Assembly (NCBI GenBank): GCA_022793795.1
Contig: JAAWDM010000028.1
Location: 1-55,409 of the forward strand
Source of the DNA: Bacillota bacterium
Lineage (GTDB): Bacteria > Bacillota > Clostridia > Peptostreptococcales > Anaerovoracaceae
DNA length: 55,409 nt
Direction of reading: 5' to 3'
Every line of letters begins with the position of its first letter. Position 1 is the first letter of the stretch. The notes under the pieces were generated by a model. It did not search any database. It saw only the letters and a program-made list of their open reading frames with translations, and was not told the DNA's origin. Below are positions 7,297 to 16,415 of the stretch, one piece after another. The position numbers were made by a program, and so were the translations under genes.

Positions 7297-8048
7297 ATAT
7301 ATTAGTGTCTAATGATGACGGCATACAGGCAGAGGGCATCAAACGCTTGGCCCAGGCCTTAAGCCAAAAGGGGCAGGTATATGTGGTTGCACCGGATCAG
7401 CAGCGGAGCGCTAGCAGCCATGCTCTTAGTCTGCAAGGTACGCTGCAGGTCACGGAGGTAAAGGATTTTCCTGGGGCGAAGCAAGCATGGAAGACCTCTG
7501 GAACACCAGCCGACTGTGTGAAACTGGGACTGGATATTTTAAAGCGTCAGGGCATTGAGGTGGACATTGTGTATGCAGGTATCAACCATGGCGCCAATCT
7601 GGGCAGTGATACCATGTATTCTGGTACTGTATCAGCAGCGGCAGAGGGGGCCTTTGCAGGGTATCCGGCAGTGGCTGTTTCTGTGTGCGACCATCATCCC
7701 CTCTATTTTGATGGCGCCTGCCATTTGGCAGTTTCCATCTTTGACCAGGCCATAAAAACCGCGGGAAGAACTATGGTAATTAGTTTGAATACGCCCAACA
7801 TCCCCCTTGAAGAGTTGAAGGGAATACGCATAGCCAGGTTGGGGAAAATGACTTATGACGGCGGTTTTCATGAGACAGAACCGGAAATCTATCAGTACAA
7901 GGGAACCCTGCTTCAGATAGAGGAGGATAAAGAAGATGTGGACGCTCGTTTCATTAACGAAGGCTATGCCACAGTGTCCGCCATTAAATATGATTTAAAC
8001 GATTACGAAGGCTTGAAGGAGCTGGAGGGATGGGAGTTGTCATTATGA
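7293..8048 (+). CDS. surE: 5'/3'-nucleotidase SurE
   Basis: 251 residues. Metal-dependent phosphatase that hydrolyses nucleoside monophosphates and is linked to stationary-phase survival. The N-terminal 'LVSNDDGIQAEGI' supplies the metal-binding Asp pair, followed by 'VVAPDQQRSASSHA' and 'TPADCVKLGL', and the 'YAGINHGANLGSDTMYSGT' loop with the metal-binding Asn. Length is typical. It sits in a tight cluster: it overlaps the Sir2 stop and the following hydrolase start by ATGA junctions, so all three are probably one transcript concerned with nucleotide/NAD turnover (inference from neighbours). Confidence 0.92.
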   Translation: MNILVSNDDGIQAEGIKRLAQALSQKGQVYVVAPDQQRSASSHALSLQGTLQVTEVKDFPGAKQAWKTSGTPADCVKLGLDILKRQGIEVDIVYAGINHGANLGSDTMYSGTVSAAAEGAFAGYPAVAVSVCDHHPLYFDGACHLAVSIFDQAIKTAGRTMVISLNTPNIPLEELKGIRIARLGKMTYDGGFHETEPEIYQYKGTLLQIEEDKEDVDARFINEGYATVSAIKYDLNDYEGLKELEGWELSL

Positions 8049-8590
8049 AGCGAATTAAAAGAGAAGATTCTGTGTTGGTAGCCATCGATTTTCAGGAGAA
8101 ATTGATGCCTGCTATGTATGATCCTAAAAAGTTGGAGGATAAAATGGTGCGCTTGGGCGAGGGGCTGAAGGCCTTGAAGATTCCTCACATTGTGACCCAG
8201 CAGTATACCAAGGGATTGGGAGAAACCATTCCTGCTGTCGCCCAGGCTATTGGGGATTTTACGCCTATCGATAAAGTGACCTTTAGCGCCTGTGGAAATC
8301 AGGAATTTTTAGAAGCGCTGAAAGATATGGGAAGAAAAAATATTATTTTAACTGGAATTGAAACTCATATCTGTGTGGAACAGACAGCATTGGATTTACT
8401 GGAAATGGGATATCAAGTGTTTCTAGTTGCTGATTGCGTACAGTCCAGAGCAGAGGAGAACTACCGGATTTCTTTGCAGCGCCTTACAGCGGCAGGGGTT
8501 GTAGTTACCAGTTATGAAAGCGTGTTATATGAACTTTTAGGTTCAGCTAAGGCTTCTGAATTTAAACAGATTTCATCTGTAGTAAAATAG
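8045..8590 (+). CDS. Isochorismatase-family cysteine hydrolase
   Basis: 181 residues from ATG 8045, which overlaps the surE stop and has GGGAG 8 bp upstream; the ATG at 8030 lies before that ribosome binding site. Catalytic triad candidates are visible: Asp in 'VAIDFQEKL', Lys in 'PIDKVTFSA' and Cys in 'TGIETHICVEQTA', the last being the diagnostic loop with the non-proline cis peptide. The fold is shared by nicotinamidases and isochorismatases; this short form resembles the YcaC-like / hydrolase branch and lacks an obvious nicotinamidase zinc site (D-x-H). Next to Sir2, a nicotinamide-related role is tempting but unproven. Confidence 0.85.
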   Translation: MKRIKREDSVLVAIDFQEKLMPAMYDPKKLEDKMVRLGEGLKALKIPHIVTQQYTKGLGETIPAVAQAIGDFTPIDKVTFSACGNQEFLEALKDMGRKNIILTGIETHICVEQTALDLLEMGYQVFLVADCVQSRAEENYRISLQRLTAAGVVVTSYESVLYELLGSAKASEFKQISSVVK

Positions 8591-8634
8591 AAAACATACA
8601 TGAAAAAGCTAGAGAAGAGGACAAATCGGATACT

Positions 8635-9600
8635 ATGATTTTTGAGAGAGATTTTAACAATCTATCGGAAAAGGACATCAATTTATTAAACGAATATTTT
8701 GACGGCTGCGACTATCAGTCGTCCAGTTATACCTATATAGCGAATTACATTTGGCGAAATACCCACAACATCACATGGCAGATAATCGGAGAGTATTTGT
8801 GCATCGCAGGTCTGGGCACCTTGGAGACCGAAGAGGGGGAATATTTCATGTCTTTTCCTCTAAGCAAAACAGGCGCTTACGACCTTTCATCTCTGCGGCG
8901 GACCATTGAAGTGGCTAAGGACAAGTTTTGCAAGGCAGGGCAGGAGTTGGAAATCGCTTTGATTCCCGGCCATTTGGCGCCCCTTCTTGAAGAGGCCTTT
9001 GGAGAGCGGATCAGGTTAACCCACGACAGAGCCGACGACGATTATATCTATCTAAGGTCAGAATTGGTGGAGCTAAAGGGAAGAAAATACCACCAGAAAA
9101 AGAATCATCTCAACTATTTTGAAAGAAATTATGAATATACCTATGAAGAAATTAGACCAGATACAGTGAAAGAGGTTTTAGAATTTCTTGAGCGCATCAA
9201 TGATGAAAGGGTGCAAGAGATGCCCGAAGACTGGCAACACATTTTGATGCTGGAAACCAAGGCTATCGAGGAGTTGCTCACCTTTGTAGGGACAGGGAAA
9301 CTGCTGACCGGCGTCATTCGCATCGGTGGAGTGATTGAAGCGGTGACCATAGGCGAGTATGCCAGAACCAACCGACATGACAGCGTACTGGTTCATGTGG
9401 AGAAAGCCCAAGGTGAAATTCGAGGGCTCTATCAGGCTATTAACCACGAGTTTTGTCGTCATCTGCCAGAGGATGTGATTTTCATCAATCGGGAAGAGGA
9501 CATGGGTATGGAGAATCTGCGGCAGGCAAAACTGTCCTATAAGCCTTATATGATGGGGGAAAAGTATTCAGCAGTTTTGCTGCCAGAGGAGACCTGCTAA
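8635..9600 (+). CDS. DUF2156 (GNAT-like) protein
   Basis: 321 residues, soluble, no membrane segments. The C-terminal half has the features of DUF2156 / LPG-synthase-like acyl-transferase folds: 'YHQKKNHLNYFERNY' around residue 147-161 and 'FINREEDMGMENLRQAKLSY' near the end, with a central 'GVIRIGGVIEAVTIGEYA' strand pair. Related proteins use aminoacyl-tRNA or acyl donors, but no substrate is known for this free-standing form. It follows the sir2-surE-hydrolase cluster after 44 bp and is probably in the same transcript. ATG 8635 is the only reasonable start; the ribosome binding site is weak. Confidence 0.8.
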   Translation: MIFERDFNNLSEKDINLLNEYFDGCDYQSSSYTYIANYIWRNTHNITWQIIGEYLCIAGLGTLETEEGEYFMSFPLSKTGAYDLSSLRRTIEVAKDKFCKAGQELEIALIPGHLAPLLEEAFGERIRLTHDRADDDYIYLRSELVELKGRKYHQKKNHLNYFERNYEYTYEEIRPDTVKEVLEFLERINDERVQEMPEDWQHILMLETKAIEELLTFVGTGKLLTGVIRIGGVIEAVTIGEYARTNRHDSVLVHVEKAQGEIRGLYQAINHEFCRHLPEDVIFINREEDMGMENLRQAKLSYKPYMMGEKYSAVLLPEETC

Positions 9601-9640
9601 AGACGATAACTCGTTAAATTAACTACTTTTATCGGAAGTC

Positions 9641-9668
9641 TTGTCTTTCCTTATAAATATGATAAAAT
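9641..9668 (+). promoter_or_regulatory. Possible promoter upstream of thlA
   Basis: TTGTCT, 16 bp, TAAAAT. A second candidate in the same 232-bp gap is TTGATT (9724-9729), 17 bp, TTAAAT (9747-9752). One or both may drive thlA; neither is a strong match. Confidence 0.4.
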
Positions 9669-9832
9669 AGGTATGTACAATAAAAAAGACACGGGAAATT
9701 GTTATTTTTTTAACTAGAATTTCTTGATTTTTTTGCGTGTATATGGTTAAATGAGAGTATGAAAATTCATTTAACAGTAGGACGTATCGATTAAATTTTC
9801 ATTTTATATGAACGTAAGGAGGATATAGAAGA

Positions 9833-11014
9833 ATGAGAGAAGTTGTTATTGTCAGTGCAGCAAGAACTCCGATGGGTAGTTTTGGCGGTTCCTTGAAAGG
9901 GATTCCTACCAGAAAGCTGGGCGCTATTGCTATTAAGGAAGCAGTGAAGAGAGCTGGAATCAAGCCTGAAATGGTTGATGAAGTTATCATGGGCGCTGTA
10001 TTACAGGGCGCTCTGGGTCAGAACGTAGCTAGACAGATGACCTTAGATGCAGGTCTGCCTATTGAGGTTCCTGCAATGACCATCAATAAGGTTTGCGGCA
10101 GCGGTCTTAGAGCTGTTGAACTGGCTGCACAGATTATCAAGGCTGGCGATGCTGACATCATCGTAGCAGGTGGTGCAGAAAACATGTCCGCAACCGCTTA
10201 CGCTATGCCGACCGCAAGATTTGGCGCAAGAATGAATAACACCCAGATGATCGACATGATGGTAAACGACGGTCTGTGGGATGCATTCAACGGCTACCAC
10301 ATGGGTATCACCGCTGAAAACGTGGCAGAACAGTGGGGCTTAACTCGGGAACAGTTAGACGAATTCGCCGTAACTTCCCAGAACAGAGCAGAGGCTGCAA
10401 TTAAGGCTGGCAAGTTCAAGGATGAAATTGTTCCGGTAGAAATTCCACAGAGAAAGGGAGATCCAATCATCTTCGATACCGATGAATTCCCTAAGTTCGG
10501 CACCACAATGGATAAGGTTTCCAAGCTGAAAGGCGCATTTAAGAAGGATGGCGTTGTAACAGCTGCAAACGCTTCCGGTATCAACGATGCTGGCGCTGCT
10601 GTGATCGTAATGTCCAAGGAAAAGGCAGACGAACTGGGAATCAAGCCGCTGTGCACGATCAAGTCTTACGCATCGGCAGGTGTAGATCCTTCCATCATGG
10701 GCGTAGGTCCTATCCCTGCTTCCCAAAAGGCTCTGGAAAAGGCCGGCCTTACCATTGATGATATCGACCTGGTAGAAGCCAACGAAGCATTTGCATCTCA
10801 GTCCCTGGCAGTTAGAAAGGATCTGGGTCTGGACCCTGAAAAGACCAATGTAAACGGCGGCGCTATCGCTCTGGGTCACCCAATCGGCGCATCTGGTACC
10901 AGAATTTTGATTTCTCTGATTTATGAAATGATAAAGAGACCAGAAACCAAGTACGGCCTAGCTACCCTGTGTATCGGCGGCGGTATGGGTACTGCACTGG
11001 TTGTAGAAAAATAG
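9833..11014 (+). CDS. thlA: Acetyl-CoA C-acetyltransferase (thiolase)
   Basis: 393 residues, full length. Condenses two acetyl-CoA to acetoacetyl-CoA, the entry step of butyrate-type fermentation. Visible motifs: '[13 protein letters not shown]' at the N-terminus, nucleophile Cys88 in '[12 protein letters not shown]', 'VAGGAENMS', 'NEAFASQS', His349 in 'GHPIGASG', and Cys380 in 'CIGGGMG'. Preceded by a strong AAGGAGG. Codon choice is unusually uniform compared with its neighbours, as in highly expressed genes. It is monocistronic, with a strong terminator 33 bp downstream. It is the intact counterpart of the truncated thiolase at 241-864, though the two differ in sequence and are not recent duplicates. 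Confidence 0.95.
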   Translation: MREVVIVSAARTPMGSFGGSLKGIPTRKLGAIAIKEAVKRAGIKPEMVDEVIMGAVLQGALGQNVARQMTLDAGLPIEVPAMTINKVCGSGLRAVELAAQIIKAGDADIIVAGGAENMSATAYAMPTARFGARMNNTQMIDMMVNDGLWDAFNGYHMGITAENVAEQWGLTREQLDEFAVTSQNRAEAAIKAGKFKDEIVPVEIPQRKGDPIIFDTDEFPKFGTTMDKVSKLKGAFKKDGVVTAANASGINDAGAAVIVMSKEKADELGIKPLCTIKSYASAGVDPSIMGVGPIPASQKALEKAGLTIDDIDLVEANEAFASQSLAVRKDLGLDPEKTNVNGGAIALGHPIGASGTRILISLIYEMIKRPETKYGLATLCIGGGMGTALVVEK

Positions 11015-11046
11015 GGACTTGTTTCACACAAGTAAGGAACATAATA

Positions 11047-11073
11047 GGAGCGGCCGTAAGGCTGCTCCTTTTT
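11047..11073 (+). terminator. Intrinsic terminator of thlA
   Basis: GGAGCGGCC, loop GTAA, GGCTGCTCC (one G-U pair), followed by five T. Confidence 0.88.
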
Positions 11074-11186
11074 AAAAACAGTCGCAAATTTTTTGTAACT
11101 TGCACTTATTACAGCAGGAATACATACAGATAAATAGCGAATATTTTAAATAGAGTAAACATTTTCAATGAAAGGGAGAATTTGAG

Positions 11187-11807
11187 ATGAGCAAGGATCA
11201 GGGCAGAGAAAGACTACATATCACAAAAACAGTAAAATATATGATTGCAGGTATTGTGCTTTGTGTTCTTCTGTTGGGAGCCGGCTATCTGATGGGTACA
11301 AATAGCGACAAAGGGAAGACAGAGAATCTATCAGCAGTGGTGCTGCAAAATCAGGTCACAACCATGAGTGAACTGGCCACCATTACCTATACCTATACAG
11401 AGATGGGACAATATGAAAGCCGGAAAGACTTTTATGGGGTGACCATTCCTTTTACAACCAACGGATTTATTCTCACCTATGACGGTATCATAAAAGCTGG
11501 CGTGGATTTGGGAAAGACAGAGGTATCTGTGGCGGGGAAGACCGTGAAAGTAACCCTGCCTAGTCCGGAAATTCTGTCCCATGAAATCGATGAGGATAGC
11601 GTGAAGATTTTTGATGAAAAGACCAGCATTTTTAATCCTTTTACAGTGACGGACTATACGGAATTTTATGCTGACCAGAAAAAAGAGGTAGAAAAAAAGG
11701 CCTTGGCTAAGGGGCTTCTCACAGAAGCGAAAAAACAGGCCAAGACCGTAGTTGAAGCGGCGCTAATGGATTTTTTAGACGAAGGATACACTTTAGAAAT
11801 CCAATAG
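11187..11807 (+). CDS. DUF4230 membrane-anchored protein
   Basis: 206 residues. One N-terminal transmembrane helix (about 18-38) places the rest outside the membrane. The remainder matches the DUF4230 pattern as I know it: a beta-rich region with 'TITYTYTEMGQYE', 'GFILTYDGIIKAGVDL', 'VTLPSPEILSHEID', and a C-terminal Lys/Ala-rich amphipathic helix ('EVEKKALAKGLLTEAKKQ') like that of the SPFH/stomatin-type proteins. No function is established. ATG 11187 has AAAGGGAG upstream. It is convergent with the acyl-CoA ligase gene, only 18 bp apart. Confidence 0.75.
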   Translation: MSKDQGRERLHITKTVKYMIAGIVLCVLLLGAGYLMGTNSDKGKTENLSAVVLQNQVTTMSELATITYTYTEMGQYESRKDFYGVTIPFTTNGFILTYDGIIKAGVDLGKTEVSVAGKTVKVTLPSPEILSHEIDEDSVKIFDEKTSIFNPFTVTDYTEFYADQKKEVEKKALAKGLLTEAKKQAKTVVEAALMDFLDEGYTLEIQ

Positions 11808-11825
11808 TTATTCTATCCTGCTATC

Positions 11826-13559
11826 TTATAGCCTTTTTTCTTCCTCGAACCGTTTCACCTTGCCGGTGGTGGTTTTAATCATCGGCTCATCGGTGACGAT
11901 GATGCGGAGCATTTGCTTGTAGGTCGGAAGATTGTCGTTAATGGCGTCAATATCCTTCTTGATGATGGCTTCAATCTGTGAAGGGTTGTCTGTACCATAG
12001 GTTTCCTTCATGTAGTCCGGTTTATAGACAATTTTAGCACAGAGGGCTAAATCTTTCAAGTCGCCATCCTTGTGGCGGGGCTGGCCAAAGACCATGTTTT
12101 CTTCCACGTACGGCAGATTGCTGATGAGAAGTTCCAATTCTTCTGGATAGACGTTCTTGCCGTTCTTCAGCACGATGACGTTCTTTTTTCGGCCGCAGAT
12201 AAAGATGAAGCCGTCCTCATCCACATAGGCCAGATCGCCGGTGTGAAGCCAGCCGTCTTTTAGAACTTTAGCCGTCTCTTCATTGTTTTCATAGTATCCC
12301 AGCATAACATTGGGACCGCGGGCGATGAGTTCGCCGATGCCTTCTGGGTTTGGTTCATCGATGGCCAATTCTACGCCGGGCATAGCCTTACCGATGGAAC
12401 CAGTACGTCTGGTCTGGCAGTTTTCAGAGGCTAAAACAGGCGAGGCTTCTGTCATACCATAACCCTGCACTGTATCGATACCAAAGGCGTTAAAGCCTTC
12501 CATAGCTAACGGATCGATGGCGGAAGCGCCGCTGATGACCAGACGCAGATTACCGCCCAGTTGGTCTAAAATTTCTTTAAATAGCTTGCGCCTTACATCG
12601 ATACCGATTTTACCAAGGATTTTGGATAGCTTAAGACCCAGGTTCACTTTCCCTTCCAGGCCTTGCTTTTTCACTGTGGCCCAAATCCGCTTATAGATGG
12701 ATTCAATGAGCAGAGGTACGCAGACAAAGACTGACACCTTATATTCTACAATATTTTTTTGCAGATATTTCAGACCGTCGCAGTAGGTAGTGGTGGTTCC
12801 AGCAGCCAGCATGACGATTTGACCCGTGGAGCCAAAGGTATGATGATAAGGCAAAAAGGCCATGTTGATGTCGCCATGGCGCACATCTTCCACCTTCAAC
12901 ATGGAATAGACGTTGGAGGTAATGTTTTGCTGAGAAAGCTGGACAGCCTTAGCCATGGAGGTGGTGCCAGAGGTGAAAAGGATGATGGACACCGCCTCTG
13001 GGTCAATGGGCAGGCTTTCATATGACCTCTCTCCACCATCCCAAAGGGCCTTGCCTTCTGTAAGAAGCTCGGGAAGAGAAGAATAGCCTTCTAATTCATC
13101 CATACAGATAAAATCTGTGACTTGGGTCTTGCCTGACTTTTTCAGTTCCTCCACTGTAAGCAGATGAGCAGGGTCGAACACCAAGACATCTGCATAGCTG
13201 CGAATGAGGGAAGATTCCACTTCGTCATAAGGAAGGCCTTTGTCTAAAGGCACGCAGATACCAATGCCACACAGGGTAGTAAAATAGGTGAGCATCCATT
13301 CATAGCGATTTTTGCCTAGAATGGCGATTCTCTTACCTAAGAATCCGCGATTGAAAAAAGCTGTTCCCAGATGGTTCACCTGGCAGCGAAAGTCACCATA
13401 GGTAATGTGTTCGTAGGTCGGTTCCTGCTTGGGCAGACGATGTTTCACGATGAAAGCGTCGTCCTTTTCATAGGTCTGGGCAGTATAATCCAGCAGGGCA
13501 CGAAAATCTTTATGAAAGACCGATGGAAAGATCGGCTTTAATTCCTGAATTTTTTTCAT
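11826..13559 (-). CDS. AMP-dependent acyl-CoA synthetase/ligase
   Basis: 577 residues. Activates a carboxylic acid to acyl-AMP and then to acyl-CoA; overall similarity is to long-chain fatty acid-CoA ligases. Motifs: the phosphate loop 'ILFTSGTTSMAKAV', 'GYGMTEASPVLAS', 'GWLHTGDLAYVDEDGF' and the hinge 'GRKKNVIVLKNGKNVYPEE', with the catalytic Lys in 'TTTGKVKRFEEEKRL' near the C-terminus. ATG 13559 has GGAG 8 bp upstream and is preferred to the ATG at 13601. A good sigma-A type promoter lies at 13648-13676. No acyl carrier or thioesterase gene accompanies it, so the acid substrate is open. Confidence 0.9.
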   Translation of the reverse strand: MKKIQELKPIFPSVFHKDFRALLDYTAQTYEKDDAFIVKHRLPKQEPTYEHITYGDFRCQVNHLGTAFFNRGFLGKRIAILGKNRYEWMLTYFTTLCGIGICVPLDKGLPYDEVESSLIRSYADVLVFDPAHLLTVEELKKSGKTQVTDFICMDELEGYSSLPELLTEGKALWDGGERSYESLPIDPEAVSIILFTSGTTSMAKAVQLSQQNITSNVYSMLKVEDVRHGDINMAFLPYHHTFGSTGQIVMLAAGTTTTYCDGLKYLQKNIVEYKVSVFVCVPLLIESIYKRIWATVKKQGLEGKVNLGLKLSKILGKIGIDVRRKLFKEILDQLGGNLRLVISGASAIDPLAMEGFNAFGIDTVQGYGMTEASPVLASENCQTRRTGSIGKAMPGVELAIDEPNPEGIGELIARGPNVMLGYYENNEETAKVLKDGWLHTGDLAYVDEDGFIFICGRKKNVIVLKNGKNVYPEELELLISNLPYVEENMVFGQPRHKDGDLKDLALCAKIVYKPDYMKETYGTDNPSQIEAIIKKDIDAINDNLPTYKQMLRIIVTDEPMIKTTTGKVKRFEEEKRL

Positions 13560-13647
13560 TGAAGGGTCTCCTTCCAATTCTGTTTCTGTTGTTTCTATCA
13601 AATTAAGTTTCTGTTAAATTTCAGCGTTTTATCTAGTTATAAAAACT

Positions 13648-13676
13648 ATATTACACTATAATGAATACGATGTCAA
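13648..13676 (-). promoter_or_regulatory. Promoter of acyl-CoA ligase gene
   Basis: Minus strand: TTGACA (13676-13671), 17 bp, TAATAT (13653-13648). Near-consensus. It lies back to back with the plus-strand promoter at 13680. Confidence 0.75.
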
Positions 13677-13679
13677 TCG

Positions 13680-13708
13680 TTGACATACCCTCAAAACTGT
13701 GATAATCT
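13680..13708 (+). promoter_or_regulatory. Promoter of DUF1836-ybaK unit
   Basis: TTGACA (13680-13685), 17 bp, TAATCT (13703-13708). Its -35 is 3 bp from the -35 of the divergent promoter. Confidence 0.65.
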
Positions 13709-13740
13709 TGAGATGAATTTATGGAAAAAGAGAGAAGACG

Positions 13741-14253
13741 ATGAGTGAGAGTAAAGGCTTGGCCTATTTCAGACTGCCCAGGTGGGAGGAACTTCCACAG
13801 ATGCCCCTATATTTGGATCAGGTGCTGTTTTTGCTGAATCAGTGGCTGGGCGAATACCTATGCGATGGGGATAAGGGAGTGCTGACCAGAACCATGGTCA
13901 ATAATTATGTAAAATTGAGGTGCATCAAGCCGCCGGTAAATCGCAGATACGATATCCAGACAGTGGCGTCGTTGGTGGTGATTGCTGTTTTAAAGCCAGT
14001 ATATACCATAGAGGAAATTGCCATGCTAATGAGGTTAGCTATGGATAGCAATCCGCAAAGAGTGGTCTATAATCAGTTTTGCACTTTAACAGAGGAAGCG
14101 GTAGCCCACGCCTTTCATCGAACCACCATGGAGAAGGAGGAAAACCCCAACGACCCTAGAGATTTGTTTTGGAATGTATGCAATTCCTTCGCCTGTCAGC
14201 TTTATGTGAGAAGGATATACCTGCATAATATACAAGGAGATGAACAGGGATGA
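13741..14253 (+). CDS. DUF1836 protein, putative MerR-like regulator
   Basis: 170 residues. The sequence 'LTRTMVNNYVKLRCIKPPV' followed by 'RRYDIQTVASLVVIAVLKPV' and 'YTIEEIAMLM' is typical of DUF1836, a Firmicutes family with a MerR-like winged helix that binds DNA. No target is known. It overlaps the ybaK start by four bases, so the two are co-translated. ATG 13741 lies 33 bp after the -10 of a good promoter; the preceding GAGAGAAGACG is a modest ribosome binding site. Confidence 0.8.
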   Translation: MSESKGLAYFRLPRWEELPQMPLYLDQVLFLLNQWLGEYLCDGDKGVLTRTMVNNYVKLRCIKPPVNRRYDIQTVASLVVIAVLKPVYTIEEIAMLMRLAMDSNPQRVVYNQFCTLTEEAVAHAFHRTTMEKEENPNDPRDLFWNVCNSFACQLYVRRIYLHNIQGDEQG

Positions 14254-14729
14254 AAAAGCCAAAGACCAACGCTATGCGGCGACTAGAAGCATTGAAGATT
14301 CCTTATGAGGAACACACCTATGACGGAGGGGACGGCTCTATCAGCGGCGTAGAGGTGGCGCTGACCTTGGGGCAGAACCCAGAGCAGGTATTTAAAACCT
14401 TGGTGACGGTGGGAAAATCTGGAGAGCATTATGTGTTTATGATACCAGTGGCAGAGGAATTGGATTTAAAAAAAGCGGCTCAGGCGGTAGGAGAGAAGTC
14501 GGTGGAAATGGTTCGTTCTAAAGAGTTATTGTCTTTGACTGGCTATATCCATGGAGGATGTTCTCCCATTGGGATGAAGAAGTTCTTTCAAACCACAGTC
14601 CATGAGACGGCCATGATTTATGATACCATCCTTTTTAGCGGCGGCAGAATCGGCTATCAGATTGAACTTAGCGTGGAGCAACTAGGGAAGGTCATAGATC
14701 TGCAACTGGCAGATGTGGTGAAGGCGTGA
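14250..14729 (+). CDS. ybaK: Cys-tRNA(Pro)/aminoacyl-tRNA deacylase YbaK
   Basis: 159 residues. Trans-editing enzyme that hydrolyses mischarged Cys-tRNA(Pro). Family marks: 'TNAMRRLEALKIPYEEHTYD' at the start, 'VFKTLVTVG', 'FMIPVAEELDLKKAA' with the conserved Lys, 'GYIHGGCSPIGMKK' (the G-x-x-S-P-x-G loop) and 'FSGGRIGYQIEL'. Length matches the family. It is coupled to the DUF1836 gene by an ATGA overlap. Confidence 0.92.
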   Translation: MKKPKTNAMRRLEALKIPYEEHTYDGGDGSISGVEVALTLGQNPEQVFKTLVTVGKSGEHYVFMIPVAEELDLKKAAQAVGEKSVEMVRSKELLSLTGYIHGGCSPIGMKKFFQTTVHETAMIYDTILFSGGRIGYQIELSVEQLGKVIDLQLADVVKA

Positions 14730-14747
14730 TGAAAGAAAAATTTCCTG

Positions 14748-14776
14748 TTGTATCTTTTAGGATAATCTGCTATAAT
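14748..14776 (+). promoter_or_regulatory. Promoter of riboswitch-folT unit
   Basis: TTGTAT, 17 bp, perfect TATAAT (14771-14776). Transcription would begin near 14783, just before the riboswitch. Confidence 0.75.
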
Positions 14777-14802
14777 GAGCGAGTAAAATAAATAAAATGA
14801 GT

Positions 14803-14966
14803 TGTCAGAGTAGGAACAGCGCGTCAAGTGCTGCAGGATGGGAAGTTGCCTGTAGACGAAAGAATCAAAGAGCCCAATGGCCCTTGGGATTCTGCGGTGC
14901 TGTATCCGCATCCGCTGCCACCTGAGGGACGAGTCGCTCCTTTTGTGGCAACAACCACGAAAGGAG
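14803..14966 (+). promoter_or_regulatory. Tetrahydrofolate (THF) riboswitch
   Basis: The leader carries the conserved blocks of the THF-I riboswitch in order: AGAGTAGGAAC (14807), GCGTCAAGTGCTGC, GGATGGGAAGTTGCCTG, GCGGTGCTGTATCCGC (14894-14909), and CCGCTGCCACCTGAGGGACG up to 14931. It is followed by CTCCTTTTGTGG (14937-14948), which can pair with CCACGAAAGGAG (14954-14965). The 3' arm contains the ribosome binding site AAAGGAG of folT, so folate binding probably blocks translation initiation. The gene downstream is a folate transporter, which fits. Confidence 0.88.
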
Positions 14967-14973
14967 TTTTATT

Positions 14974-15504
14974 ATGTCAAAAAAAACCAAAGAACTTGCA
15001 ATTAATTCCATGATGGCGGCCATGTGCGCTGTTTTAGGCTATGTGGCGCTGGATATGGGAAGCCTAAAGGTGACCTTTGAAAGCCTTCCGATTCTTTTAA
15101 GCGCCTTGCTGTTTGGACCAGCCTCTGGTATGGTGGTAGGCGGCATGGGAACGCTGATTTATCAGTTGCTTCGCTATGGAGTCAGCGCTACCACAGCGCT
15201 TTGGATGCTGCCATATATCGTTTGCGGTCTCATCGTAGGCTGGTATGCAAAGCGTCACGATTTTACATTGACCAATATGCAGATTATGGGAATCGTCATC
15301 ATAAACGAACTTTTGATTACCATATTAAATACAGGGGTCATTTATGTGGATAGTAAGATTTACGGCTACTATACGGCGGCCCTCATCGTGGGAAGTCTGG
15401 TTCCTCGGCTTCTCATCTGTGTGGGCAAGGCTGTTGCCTTTGGCCTGGTATTGCCTGGCGTCATCAGAGCGGTACATCATAATGTGATAGACTATATGAA
15501 ATAA
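14974..15504 (+). CDS. folT: Folate ECF transporter S component FolT
   Basis: 176 residues, five or six membrane helices. It is the substrate-binding subunit of an energy-coupling-factor importer and needs the shared EcfA/A'/T module, which is not in this window. Family signs are the N-terminal 'KTKELAINSMMAAMCAVLG', 'LPILLSALLFGPASGMVVGG' and 'LWMLPYIVCGLIVGWYAKR', where Arg-rich cytoplasmic loops contact the module. A THF riboswitch in its leader specifies the substrate. It stands alone and is convergent with psd. Confidence 0.9.
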   Translation: MSKKTKELAINSMMAAMCAVLGYVALDMGSLKVTFESLPILLSALLFGPASGMVVGGMGTLIYQLLRYGVSATTALWMLPYIVCGLIVGWYAKRHDFTLTNMQIMGIVIINELLITILNTGVIYVDSKIYGYYTAALIVGSLVPRLLICVGKAVAFGLVLPGVIRAVHHNVIDYMK

Positions 15505-15506
15505 GG

Positions 15507-16400
15507 TTACCTGCGATCCCCAAAGATAGCTTCCCCAATCTTTTGACCCATTTTGACCGGGGTCTCCTGATTGGCTCTAGTTCGGTCAAGAAATTCCTGA
15601 AAAACAGCAGCCCTTTTGGGCTCTAATAACAGGACGATTGTACTTCCGCCATAGAGAAACATACCCTTTTCCTGCCCACGAGTAAAAGGGGTCTCTCTGT
15701 GGTGGTTTTTTATTTTTCCAATGAGCATGGCCCCCACTTCCACCTGGGCTACGGCGCCGAAATGGTCGGTGTGAAGCAAGGTGTATTCTCGGCTGTTTTG
15801 GGTGAATACGGGATAGCTGGCTAAAGCGATAGGTCTGACTGTATGAAGTTTGCCCGGGATAAATCTACTTTCTCCCTCCCTGCCGCTGTCCAGATAACAA
15901 TAACGGTGATAGTGGTTGACGCACAGGCGAAATACCAGACATAGGCCGCCGTCGTAAAGGGCAGAGAGGTTATCGCTTTGGAGCAGGTCGGTGATGGTAT
16001 AAGCGCTTTGCTTGATGGGCAAAACTGTATCTGTAGTAATTGGATAAACGCTGAGCAGACCATCACAAGGTGAAATCAGGTGGTTTGGCGTCTTATCTAT
16101 GGGCCGCAGTTCGGGACGAATTTCTCTGGTAAAGAAGCTGTTAAAATCCGGATAGGCCATAGGGTCTACTTCTTGATATTCCTTCATGTCAATGGCGTTT
16201 TTTTCAACAAAGGAGGAAATCATAGACCTGGACAGAGAAGAATCCATGTAAGTTGCAACTAGACGGGACAAACCTCGACTTGCAAAAAAGCGAAGAAACA
16301 CCCTGCCTGGCAGGGTGTGATAGAGAAAGCGCAGGACTGCGCTTTCTCTGACTTCTATCCTATTTGTCTCCTTTGATTGCTTGGAAAAGACAACGGGCAT
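15507..16400 (-). CDS. psd: Phosphatidylserine decarboxylase
   Basis: 297 residues as proenzyme. Converts phosphatidylserine to phosphatidylethanolamine at the membrane. The self-cleavage motif is 'YGGSTIVLLLEP' near residue 250: the Ser becomes the pyruvoyl group, dividing the protein into a large beta and a small alpha chain. Other conserved parts are 'FNSFFTREI', 'HLISPCDG' and 'CVNHYHRYCYLDSG'. ATG 16400 lies 9 bp after GGAG. It is the last gene of a four-gene phospholipid operon and follows pssA by 15 bp. Confidence 0.93.
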   Translation of the reverse strand: MPVVFSKQSKETNRIEVRESAVLRFLYHTLPGRVFLRFFASRGLSRLVATYMDSSLSRSMISSFVEKNAIDMKEYQEVDPMAYPDFNSFFTREIRPELRPIDKTPNHLISPCDGLLSVYPITTDTVLPIKQSAYTITDLLQSDNLSALYDGGLCLVFRLCVNHYHRYCYLDSGREGESRFIPGKLHTVRPIALASYPVFTQNSREYTLLHTDHFGAVAQVEVGAMLIGKIKNHHRETPFTRGQEKGMFLYGGSTIVLLLEPKRAAVFQEFLDRTRANQETPVKMGQKIGEAIFGDRR

Positions 16401-16415
16401 AAGGCATGTCTCCTT

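Noticed and set aside
9735..9745. CGTGTAT-like motifs at 9735, 23966 and 26819
   Set aside because: No inverted partner at the array distances, so not further copies of the repeat element.
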